In this document: piece after piece, positions 42,763 through 50,328 of the stretch
Numbering within the stretch: position 1 is the stretch's first letter
Layout of the letters: each line of letters starts with the position of its first letter
Source of the DNA: Halochromatium roseum
Lineage (GTDB): Bacteria > Pseudomonadota > Gammaproteobacteria > Chromatiales > Chromatiaceae
Direction: 5' to 3'
Assembly: GCF_016653315.1 (NCBI RefSeq)
Contig: NZ_NHSH01000006.1
Location: forward strand, 1-64,000
Length of the DNA: 64,000 nt
Notes under the pieces: model-generated
Databases searched by the model: none
What the model saw: only the letters and a program-made list of their open reading frames with translations
What the model was told of the DNA's origin: nothing
Program-made: the position numbers and the translations under genes

Positions 42763-45669
42763 TTATTTACGGCCAAAGAGACCAGCCACATAGGCCTGCC
42801 AACGCACCCTCGGCCGTGACAGCTGGCCCGGCAGCGACTTCATTGGCGGGAACTGTGGCTCGGTGATCTTCGGCTCCTGCGCATTGGCCTTATAGATGCG
42901 CACACGCGTATCGAACCAGGCGGCCTGTCCGGTGAGCGGATCGGAATTGGACAAGATCTGTTTGCCGTCGCTGCTGACCACAGGCAGTTCTTCGCTGATG
43001 ATGTGGTTGAGCAGGAAGCCCTTCTTCGACTCATCAGCCCTGTCGCTCAAACCCCAGGCGCCAGTGGCCTTACCGATGGCGTTCCAAGTCCAGACCGTAC
43101 TCGGCTCGACCGCCTCGGAGTAGCGACACATGCACTTGACCTTACCGAGATGCGACTCGACCCAGATCCAGTCACCGTCCTGAATATCCAAGGCGATCGC
43201 CATCTTTGGGTTCACGAACAGGTAATTATGACTGTGAATCTGACGTAGCCAGGCGTTCTGACTATCCCAGCTGTGGTACATCGCCATCGGTCGTTGGGTC
43301 AGCGCCGTGAGCGGGAAGCGCTTGGTATCGACACGCTGCGCCTCGAGGCTGTCGTAGTAGAACGGCAGCGGATCGAAGAAGGTCTCGATGCGCTCCCGAT
43401 AGCGCTCCGGGGGCTGCCGACCGGGCCACTTACCCTGCGCCGCGGCGCGGAATCGCTGCAGGATCTCGGAGTAGATGTGGATGGTGATCGGCTCGGCCCA
43501 CTTGGTCATGCCATGCGCGCGCGCCCAGTGCAGGTAACCCTTGTTCCAGTTGCGCATGTACTGGTAGCTGCGTGGCAGCTCATGGTGGAACACGCAATGG
43601 TTGGCCGCGTACTGCTCCCATTGATTCGGATTCGGCTCGCCCTTCAGCGACTTGTCGCCGTGCTTGCCGCGATACCCGGCGAGGAAGCCGATCCCCGAGC
43701 CGGGGGAAGTCTCGTAGTTAACGACGAAGTCGGGGTAGTTCTTATATTTGGCCGTGCCATCGGCATTGGTGAAAGCCGGTAGACCAAGACGGGCGCCCAG
43801 TTCGATGATCACATCTTGGAACGGCCGGCACTCCCCTTTTGGCGGCAACACCGGCAGGCGCACCGAGTCGACGGGGCCGTCAAACTCAGAGATCGGTCGA
43901 TCCAGCATCGAGAGCACATCGTGGCGCTCGAGATAGGTCGTATCCGGCAGCACCAGGTCGGCAAAGGCGACGGTCTCTGAGGCGTAGGTGTCACAGACCA
44001 CCAGGAACGGGATCTTGTACTCGCCGTTCTCGTCCTGGTCGGTCAGCATCTTGCGCGTCTCGACCGTGTTCATCGACGAGTTCCAGGCCATATTGGCCAT
44101 GAACAGGAACAGCGTGTCGATGGGATAGGGGTCACCACGCCAGGCGTTCGTGATGACGTTGTGCATCAGGCCATGAGCAGCGAGCGGATACTCCCAGGAG
44201 AAGGCCTTGTCGATGCGTACCGGCTCGCCATCATCGTCGACGAAGAGATCCTCGGGCTTGCCCGGCCAACCCAGCGGCAGGCCATCGAGCGGCGTATTCG
44301 GCTGCACTGCATCCGGGCTGTTCGGTGGCTTCGGGCAGGGCGGAATCGGCCGCGGGAACGGCGCCTTGTGGCGGAATCCACCGGGACGGTCGATGGTGCC
44401 GAGCACCGTCATCAGGATGCTCAACGCACGGATGGTCTGGAAGCCGTTCGAATGCGCCGCCAGGCCGCGCATCGCATGGAAGGCGACCGGATTGCCGGTG
44501 ACCCGGTCGTGCTCCTTGTCCCAAACGTCAGTCCAGTTGATTGGCAGCTCGATCTTATGATCGCGCGCCATCACGCCCATCTCATGCGCCAGCCGGCGGA
44601 TGGTTGCGGCCGGAATCCCGGTGATGCTCTCGGCCCATTCCGGCGTATAGTCGTCGACGCGCTCCTTGAGCAGTTGGAACGAGGTCTTCACCGGCGTTCC
44701 ATCTGGCATGGTATAGCCGCCGAGCAGGCGCGGATCAGCGCCCTCGCTATGGGTCAGCACCGGCCCGGTATTGCGATCCCACCACAGCTTATCCTGCGGA
44801 TCGGTACAACCACGGGTGACCTCAATGGTCTCGTCACGGACGAACATGCCGTGGTCATCGCGCTCGGGGTCATCAATCACCAGCTCAGCGGCATTGGTGT
44901 ACTGGATCAGGAAGTCACGGTCGAACAGGCCAAGCTTGAGGATCTCATGGGTCAAGGCGAGAAAGAGCGCGCCATCGGTGCCGGGCTTGATCGGCACCCA
45001 TTCATCCGCAATCGCGCCATAGCCGGAGCGTACCGGGTTGATGGCGATGAAGCGCCCGCCCTCGCGCTTGAACTTCGAGAGCGCCATCTTCATCGGGTTC
45101 GAGTGATGGTCCTCGGCAGTACCGATCATGATGAACAGCTTGGCGTGATCAAGGTCAGGCCCGCCGAACTCCCAGAACGAGCCGCCGATCGAGTAGATCA
45201 TGCCGGTGGCCATGTTGACCGAGCAGAAGCCGCCGTGCGCGGCGTAGTTCGGGGTGCCGAACTGCTTGGCGAACATGCCGGTCAGGGCCTGCATCTGATC
45301 GCGGCCGGTGAAGAGCGCGAACTTCTTTGGGTCCGTCGCGCGCAGCTTGCCAAGGCGCTCGCTGAGCATGGTCATCGCCTCGTCCCAGGAGATCTCCTCG
45401 AACGCAGAGGTACCGCGCTTGGCATTGGCCTTGCGGCGCAAGGGCTTGGTCAGCCGCGCCGGCGAGACCTGCTTCATGATCCCAGACGAGCCCTTGGCAC
45501 AGAGAATGCCCTTGTTCAGCGGGTGGTCCGGGTTGCCTTCGATGTAGCGGACCTGACCATCGCGCAGGTGCACGCGAATGCCGCAGCGACAGGCGCACAT
45601 ATAGCAGGTGGTCTCCTTAACCTCGGTCTGGCCAATCTCGGCATCGTGTTGCACAGCAGGGTCTTTCAT
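42763..45669 (-). CDS. soeA: sulfite dehydrogenase molybdoprotein subunit SoeA
   Basis: This 968-residue molybdopterin oxidoreductase of the DMSO reductase family would oxidise sulfite to sulfate in the cytoplasm. The N-terminal [4Fe-4S] motif is CYMCACRCG with a later cysteine in GILCAKGSSG. Pterin-binding regions follow (FTGRDQMQAL, GTAEDHHSNPMKM, ATIRRLAHEMG), and there is a C-terminal Molydop_binding domain. It has no twin-arginine signal, unlike periplasmic relatives such as PsrA and PhsA, which supports the SoeA assignment. It is the first gene of soeABC. Confidence 0.92.
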   Translation of the reverse strand: MKDPAVQHDAEIGQTEVKETTCYMCACRCGIRVHLRDGQVRYIEGNPDHPLNKGILCAKGSSGIMKQVSPARLTKPLRRKANAKRGTSAFEEISWDEAMTMLSERLGKLRATDPKKFALFTGRDQMQALTGMFAKQFGTPNYAAHGGFCSVNMATGMIYSIGGSFWEFGGPDLDHAKLFIMIGTAEDHHSNPMKMALSKFKREGGRFIAINPVRSGYGAIADEWVPIKPGTDGALFLALTHEILKLGLFDRDFLIQYTNAAELVIDDPERDDHGMFVRDETIEVTRGCTDPQDKLWWDRNTGPVLTHSEGADPRLLGGYTMPDGTPVKTSFQLLKERVDDYTPEWAESITGIPAATIRRLAHEMGVMARDHKIELPINWTDVWDKEHDRVTGNPVAFHAMRGLAAHSNGFQTIRALSILMTVLGTIDRPGGFRHKAPFPRPIPPCPKPPNSPDAVQPNTPLDGLPLGWPGKPEDLFVDDDGEPVRIDKAFSWEYPLAAHGLMHNVITNAWRGDPYPIDTLFLFMANMAWNSSMNTVETRKMLTDQDENGEYKIPFLVVCDTYASETVAFADLVLPDTTYLERHDVLSMLDRPISEFDGPVDSVRLPVLPPKGECRPFQDVIIELGARLGLPAFTNADGTAKYKNYPDFVVNYETSPGSGIGFLAGYRGKHGDKSLKGEPNPNQWEQYAANHCVFHHELPRSYQYMRNWNKGYLHWARAHGMTKWAEPITIHIYSEILQRFRAAAQGKWPGRQPPERYRERIETFFDPLPFYYDSLEAQRVDTKRFPLTALTQRPMAMYHSWDSQNAWLRQIHSHNYLFVNPKMAIALDIQDGDWIWVESHLGKVKCMCRYSEAVEPSTVWTWNAIGKATGAWGLSDRADESKKGFLLNHIISEELPVVSSDGKQILSNSDPLTGQAAWFDTRVRIYKANAQEPKITEPQFPPMKSLPGQLSRPRVRWQAYVAGLFGRK

Positions 45670-46112
45670 GGGCTTGTCGTTCGTCTGGCCTCTGGGGAAT
45701 GTCGATACATTCTAATATTTGCGCAGCGTAAATGGGTAAGCGCAGAGAACAAAAACAACGTTTTATTGATTGAGGTAATCTCCGCGCGCCTTCGCGGGGT
45801 CGCCAACCTCAAGGGCTGCCCGAGAACGCGCAGGACTTGTCACTGATCAAAGGCTTACACCAAAACATGCCAAGCCTTGATGGTTATCAGCGCCAAGCCT
45901 GAGGTCGCTACTCAGACTCAATGCTTGAGGGTTTCCCCAGCGGGTGTTCCTAACGCCTGGACGTGACGCGAGCGGCCACGACAGGGGAAGTGCGGTATCA
46001 GCGGCCGACCACTCCGGTCCGTAGAGCCCGCATGAGCATCCACTGCTGTTCCTGGCGTTCGGTCGGAGCAAGCCCTGCCGCTCATTGATTCGACTCCCAA
46101 AGGAACCACAGC
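45670..46112. other. divergent intergenic region, soeA / persulfide reductase
   Basis: These 443 bases should carry the promoters for soeABC (minus) and for the persulfide reductase gene (plus). The first 100 bases next to soeA are AT-richer (45710-45780). A small hairpin CCGCG-CGCCTT-CGCGG is seen near 45783-45800. I see no coding region. Confidence 0.55.
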
Positions 46113-47816
46113 ATGTCATCGCAACCCACCCGCATCGTCGTCATCGGCGGCTCCGCCGCTGGTCCCAAGGCCGCCGCCAAGGCTCGGCGCCTGGATGAAT
46201 TCGCCGAGATCACCCTGGTCCAGCGCGAGCAGGATCTGTCGATGGCCTCCTGCGGCTTCCCCTACTACGTCGGCGGCACCTTCGATGATCGCAACCTGCT
46301 CATCTGCACCGCTGCCGGCACCGTGCGCGATCCCAATTTCTACGGCAAGGCCAAGGGCATCGAGGCCCTGGTGCTGACCGAGGCCCTGCGCATCGACCGC
46401 GAGGCGAAGACCGTCACCGTCAAGCATCTGCCGACCGAGACCGAGCGCACCCTGCACTACGATCGGCTGGTGATCGCCACCGGCGCCCGCCCGGTCTGCC
46501 CGAATGCCCCAGGGTTCGATCTCGAGGGCGTGCAGACCCTGCACACCATGGGCGATGCCGATGCGCTGCGCGCGGTGCGCGACACCCAGGGTGTCGACAA
46601 GGCGGTGGTGGTCGGTGGCGGTCTGATCGGCTTCGAGGTCTGCGAGGCGCTGCGCTTGGCTGGCATCGATACCACGGTGATCGAAAAGACCGATCAGATC
46701 CTGCCGTTCCTCGATCCCGACCTGGCCAAGCTGGTCGAGAACCATATCCGCGCCCATGGCCCGGACATCATCGTCGGCAACGGCGTCGCCGAATTCCTCG
46801 GCGACAACGGCAAGCTCAGTGGCGTGAAGCTCGACAATGGCACCGAGCTGCCCTGTCAGTTGGCGGTGGTCGCGGTCGGGGTGCGCCCGAATATCGACCT
46901 GGCCTTGCTTGCCGGGTTGGAGATCGGCGATCAGGGCGGCATCCGCGTCAATGAACGCATGCAGACCTCGGACCCAGACATCTACGCGGTCGGCGACTGC
47001 GTCGAGTGCAAATCCTTGGTCAGCGGACACTGGATGCGCGCGCCCTATGGCGATCTGGCCAACCTGCAGGGCCGCGTCGCCGGGCAGAACATCATCGAGG
47101 AAAACAGCGCCAGCTTCCCCGGCATCACCCAGACCGGCATCTGCAAGATCTTCGATTTCACCGTCGGCTTCACCGGCCTCTCGGCGCAGGCGGCGAAGGC
47201 GGCCGGCTTCGAGGATATCGAGTCCGCGACCATCGCCGGGCTCGACATCCCGGTGTTCATGGGTGGCAAGCTGTTGATCAGCAAGCTGGTGGCCGAGCGC
47301 GAGAGCGGCCGCATCATCGGCTATCAGTGCATCGGCCCCGGCGATGTCAGCAAGCGGGTCGCGACCATGGCGATGGCGATCCGCGGCCGCTTCACGGTCG
47401 ACGATATGGTCAACGCCGACCTGCCCTATGCCCCGCCCTACTCGCTGGCGCTGGATCACACCATCATCGCCGCCCATGTCATGGAGAACAAGCTCAAGGG
47501 GCGAATGCGGGGGCTCTCGGTCACCGAGGTCAAGCAGCGTGTCGACCAAGGCGCCGACTGTTTCATCCTGGACACCCGCAATCCGGAGGAGTACGAGGCG
47601 ATGCGGCTCGGCATCGGCGAGACCCTGATCCCGCTTGGTGCCTTGCGGGGTCGGCTGAACGAACTGCCAGAGGATAAGGACCGCGAGATCATCCTCTACT
47701 GCAAGATCTCGCTACGCGGCTACGAAGGCGCGGCGATCCTGCGGCAGCACGGCTGGCGCAACGTCAAGGTGATGGAAGGCGGGATCATGGCCTGGCCCTA
47801 CGCGCGGGAGAAGTGA
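46113..47816 (+). CDS. CoA-disulfide/persulfide reductase with rhodanese domain
   Basis: This 567-residue flavoprotein resembles rhodanese-fused CoA disulfide reductases (also called NADH-dependent persulfide reductases). FAD binding is at VVIGGSAAGPKAAAKA. The redox cysteine is C47 in SMASCGFPYYVGG, and NAD binding is at AVVVGGGLIGFEVCEALRLA. A dimerisation domain follows. The C-terminal rhodanese domain (about 460-567) has active-site Cys530 in LYCKISLRGYEG. It would reduce CoA or protein persulfide to thiol and sulfide. The gene lies divergent to soeABC, and AAAGGA precedes its start. Confidence 0.88.
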   Translation: MSSQPTRIVVIGGSAAGPKAAAKARRLDEFAEITLVQREQDLSMASCGFPYYVGGTFDDRNLLICTAAGTVRDPNFYGKAKGIEALVLTEALRIDREAKTVTVKHLPTETERTLHYDRLVIATGARPVCPNAPGFDLEGVQTLHTMGDADALRAVRDTQGVDKAVVVGGGLIGFEVCEALRLAGIDTTVIEKTDQILPFLDPDLAKLVENHIRAHGPDIIVGNGVAEFLGDNGKLSGVKLDNGTELPCQLAVVAVGVRPNIDLALLAGLEIGDQGGIRVNERMQTSDPDIYAVGDCVECKSLVSGHWMRAPYGDLANLQGRVAGQNIIEENSASFPGITQTGICKIFDFTVGFTGLSAQAAKAAGFEDIESATIAGLDIPVFMGGKLLISKLVAERESGRIIGYQCIGPGDVSKRVATMAMAIRGRFTVDDMVNADLPYAPPYSLALDHTIIAAHVMENKLKGRMRGLSVTEVKQRVDQGADCFILDTRNPEEYEAMRLGIGETLIPLGALRGRLNELPEDKDREIILYCKISLRGYEGAAILRQHGWRNVKVMEGGIMAWPYAREK

Positions 47817-47859
47817 CCAGCGGGTCACTCTTGACCCTCGGGGTGACCATTGATCACCC
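47813..47859. repeat. two hairpins after the persulfide reductase gene
   Basis: GTGACC/GGTCAC (47813-47828) spans the stop codon, and GGGTGA/TCACCC (47841-47859) follows it. No T-run is present. They could slow or partly end transcription before the next gene. The GGGTGA/TCACCC core resembles the palindrome at 1482-1517. Confidence 0.5.
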
Positions 47860-47950
47860 GTTCAACACAGGAGTCACCATCGGCATTGGTCGCCGTCCCC
47901 GACCAGTGCCATCATGCTGTGATTCCGAAACCCAACCGGACAGACGCCAG

Positions 47951-48313
47951 ATGGAATTCTTTGCCACCGCCCGATGCAGCTTCACCCCTGATCACCTCCA
48001 AGACCAGGTCACCGGTCCACGACTGGCAGAACTCTGCGCGTCGATCGACCGGGTGCTGCAGTGGTCGGATGCGCAGGATGCTGGCGAGATCTACTGCCTC
48101 TGGGGGCAGTTCGCCGTGCGCCGCGAGCGCATCCGCGACGGACTGCGCTTCACCCTGCCCGGCTGTCCGAATGCGCTGGCCTGGACGATCACCGAAGACC
48201 CCGAAGGTACGCTGATCCACTGCACCATCAACCGCAGCGAGCATGATCCGGATTTCATCGCGTCGATCGAGGAGTTCGTCGCTGATTGGGCGCAGGGTCT
48301 GCAGCGGTTGTGA
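47951..48313 (+). CDS. conserved-looking protein of unknown function, 120 residues
   Basis: This 120-residue soluble protein begins MEFFATARCSF and ends EEFVADWAQGLQRL, with a mix of strands and helices typical of a compact domain. The stretch LRFTLPGCPNALAWTI and the acidic ending suggest a small alpha-beta fold. I do not recognise the family. It lies 134 bases after the persulfide reductase gene on the same strand. A longer frame starts at 47813, but its extra residues look like intergenic DNA. A role in sulfur metabolism is only suggested by position. Confidence 0.65.
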   Translation: MEFFATARCSFTPDHLQDQVTGPRLAELCASIDRVLQWSDAQDAGEIYCLWGQFAVRRERIRDGLRFTLPGCPNALAWTITEDPEGTLIHCTINRSEHDPDFIASIEEFVADWAQGLQRL

Positions 48314-48349
48314 TCAGACGCACGCAAGACCCAACGATGTTGGGAGGAC

Positions 48350-48724
48350 ATGATGGCACAATTGATCCATGGTGATTTAGCGGCCAAGACACCCGCTGAG
48401 TTTGAGTATCGCGGATTACGCGGCACACCTTATTGCGTGATCTATTGTAATAGAGCACTCAAGAAAGATCGACTCTACCTGCTCGACACCAGGGAAAAGT
48501 TATACTACCCCATTGCTGAATGGGATGAAAATGACAGGGATGCATGGAAGAAATGGTATGAATTTCTTCTCGGCATCAATAACAAGATTGGAGAAGAAAG
48601 GGGGCGCATGAAGGATCAAGGTTATTCCTGGTCAGACCTCGACAAAGTCGAACAAATAGTTGCGGATGAAGATAAGATGATCAAGAACCTGCAAGACGAT
48701 TCCTGGTCCGTACTCGCCAATTGA
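48350..48724 (+). CDS. AT-richer hypothetical protein, 124 residues
   Basis: This 124-residue protein is rich in charged and aromatic residues. Its N-terminal part has strands (YCVIYCNRALKKDRLYLLD) and its C-terminal part is helical and acidic (DLDKVEQIVADEDKMIKNL). GGGAGGA sits just before two consecutive ATG codons (48350 and 48353). Base composition is clearly lower in G+C than in the flanking genes, which suggests recent gain. I do not recognise it, and no partner gene is evident. Confidence 0.6.
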   Translation: MMAQLIHGDLAAKTPAEFEYRGLRGTPYCVIYCNRALKKDRLYLLDTREKLYYPIAEWDENDRDAWKKWYEFLLGINNKIGEERGRMKDQGYSWSDLDKVEQIVADEDKMIKNLQDDSWSVLAN

Positions 48725-48766
48725 CTGATCGCTTTTGCTCGCTGTGGAGCTAGAGGTCGCTGTATC

Positions 48767-48807
48767 GCAGAAAGACGACGAGCACCCATCCAAACGAACG
48801 CTCAGGA
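48767..48807. repeat. 41-bp direct repeat, left copy
   Basis: Bases 48767-48807 match 50256-50296 in the same orientation at 37 of 41 positions. The shared core includes GACGACGAGCACCCATCC and CGAACGCTCAGGA. The copies flank the VapC chimera and the Rpn-family gene. Confidence 0.85.
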
Positions 48808-48978
48808 GGAAAACGGATTCAGGAGCTTGACGCCGCTCAAAGTGAAATTGGCTGTGTTGCGGGTGACCAAAGTCAGGTCGTTGTGGTCGATGCTGAGCCA
48901 GATGTCGTCCGAGAGGGCGAGCAAGTCATCCCGCGTCTGCTCCAACTGCTCGAGAATGCTGCGAATGCGATCCATCAT
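48802..48978 (-). pseudogene. chimera with a VapC (PIN toxin) C-terminus
   Basis: A 58-codon frame has two different parts. Residues 1-34 (MMDRIRSILEQLEQTRDDLL and on to IWLSIDHND) look like the start of another small helical protein. Residues from about 34 (LTLVTRNTANFTLSGVKLLN) match the end of VapC PIN-domain toxins, where the last acidic site and final strand lie. The PIN catalytic core is missing, so it cannot be a nuclease. The stop lies inside the left 41-bp repeat. It is most likely a deletion product fused in frame; whether it is translated is unknown. Confidence 0.6.
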
Positions 48979-49351
48979 CGGTCACCTCGTCCGGTTTGAA
49001 GACCCCCCTGCTCAGCGAGCGCGCCGGCCAAGCAAACCTTGATTTCTCGTGGCTCAGGTTCTAGCCTCTCCTCTGGCTAGGGACGAAATTCGGCTTCATG
49101 CCGTGTGGTACGCGGGTTTCGATCCGCAGACCCTATATCCCCGGCCCCCTCAACTTCTTCTCCAAGGCATCCAAAGTCAGCGGCTAAGCCTTGCGCTAGA
49201 ACGCCCCGCATCGCCCATCGTGGAGCTGATCCAGCTCGCGAATCTCACCGATCTGATGCGAGACTCACCTGATACTAGGTCAGCATCAGGTACGGTCCTA
49301 CCGACGTTCGTCGAAACACAGTAGCGCCCAAGGGTCGTAGGCAGTTGGCTA
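48979..49351. other. stretch without an intact gene
   Basis: These 373 bases between the VapC chimera and the Rpn-family gene carry only broken frames. On the minus strand, short pieces such as IGEIRELDQLHDG and LTLDALEKKLRG look protein-like but are cut by stops, which suggests gene decay. No name can be given. Confidence 0.5.
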
Positions 49352-50242
49352 TCAATCGGCTTTCGGCCCACGCAGTTGAGCCTTGAGCCGCTCGATCTCG
49401 GCTAACGCATCCTCTTTGGCGGCACGCTCCTGCTCTGCGGTTGCCTGCGCCTGCTCTGCGGTTGCCTGCGCCTGCTCTACAGCCGCCTGCGCATGTTGCA
49501 AACGAAGCCGCGCCTGTTCGATCTCAGCTCGCCGGTCGTCGAGTTCTTCTTGGATACTGGCCTGCTGGCGCAGGTAGTTCTGTCGCGCCTGATAGGCATG
49601 GTAGGCGCGGTCTTTCTCGGAAAAGCCTTCTAGGGTACTCATGGCTTGCTCCATCTCAGGGGTCTGCATCCAGGGCGGTAGCGCGTCGGTGTCGAGCTTA
49701 TCGCCGTCTTTGAAGAACTTCAGCCACCGCTCCTGCTCATTTTGGACCAGGTCGGCATGGAACTTGTTCAGTTCCGCCAGCCAGATTCCGCCATGGGCAA
49801 CGAGACAATGCCCATTGGCATCGCGCAGGCGGAAGTCGTGCAGGTAGACGTCATTGTCGGGGAGCAAGTCCTCTGCCAGCAGCCAGATCGCATAGGTGGG
49901 CTTAAGCTTGGTATAGGGTTCGCCGCTGCTCAACTGGGAGCTGTAGAGATCGGCCCAGCCATAGCTGATACGCGCCGGCAAGTCGCGATAGATCAGCAGT
50001 TGGATCTCGATCTGGTAGAGCTGCCCGGAGTCGTCGCGGGCCTTGACATCGACGATGCTGAGCTTGTCGTCGAGAAATTCGCGCTCGTTGTAGGGGTTGA
50101 GGATCTCGACCGAAGTGATCGGGGCCGGCAGTTCCGAGCCGAGTATGGCGTTGAGGAAGTGGATCAACAACGCACGGTTGGTCTCGGCGCCGAGCAGGGC
50201 CTTGAAGACGCAGTCGATCTTGGGGTCGATAGGGTGGCGCAT
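49352..50242 (-). CDS. Rpn-family PD-(D/E)XK nuclease / transposase-like protein
   Basis: This 296-residue protein belongs to the recombination-promoting nuclease group. It begins MRHPIDPKIDCVFKALLG, followed by NRALLIHFLNAILG. The PD-(D/E)XK core is at about 60-85 (LSIVDVKARDDSG then YQIEIQLL). After about residue 225 comes a long coiled coil with heptads (EQARLRLQHAQAAVEQAQAT), partly made by 21-bp tandem repeats. Such proteins are linked to recA-independent recombination and occur in many near-copies per genome. ATG at 50242 is preferred; an upstream GTG lies inside the 41-bp repeat. Confidence 0.85.
   Translation of the reverse strand: MRHPIDPKIDCVFKALLGAETNRALLIHFLNAILGSELPAPITSVEILNPYNEREFLDDKLSIVDVKARDDSGQLYQIEIQLLIYRDLPARISYGWADLYSSQLSSGEPYTKLKPTYAIWLLAEDLLPDNDVYLHDFRLRDANGHCLVAHGGIWLAELNKFHADLVQNEQERWLKFFKDGDKLDTDALPPWMQTPEMEQAMSTLEGFSEKDRAYHAYQARQNYLRQQASIQEELDDRRAEIEQARLRLQHAQAAVEQAQATAEQAQATAEQERAAKEDALAEIERLKAQLRGPKAD
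49431..49493. repeat. 21-bp tandem repeat in the Rpn coiled coil
   Basis: Two exact copies of a 21-base unit (49431-49451 and 49452-49472) and one degenerate copy encode the heptad QAQATAE. One repeat equals one heptad, so copy changes lengthen the coil in frame. Confidence 0.92.
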
Positions 50243-50255
50243 GCTGGGGAGTCTA

Positions 50256-50296
50256 GCAGAAGGACGACGAGCACCCATCCGGCCGAACGCTCAGGA
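50256..50296. repeat. 41-bp direct repeat, right copy
   Basis: Right partner of 48767-48807, starting 14 bases upstream of the Rpn-family start codon. The four mismatches are one A/G and a three-base block. Confidence 0.85.
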
Positions 50297-50328
50297 TTGA
50301 CGCAGCTGCGCATCAATACCGCGTAGTG

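Noticed and set aside
44161-45846. Long open frame of 561 codons opposite soeA
   Set aside because: It is antisense to a well-supported molybdoprotein gene; high G+C leaves few stops on the opposite strand and the translation has no known pattern.
46116-47549. Frame of 477 codons opposite the persulfide reductase gene
   Set aside because: Same cause: a GC-rich shadow, rich in Asp, Gly, Ala and His, without domains.
49049-49324. 91-codon plus-strand frame before the Rpn-family gene
   Set aside because: No ribosome site and no family; broken protein-like pieces lie on the opposite strand instead.
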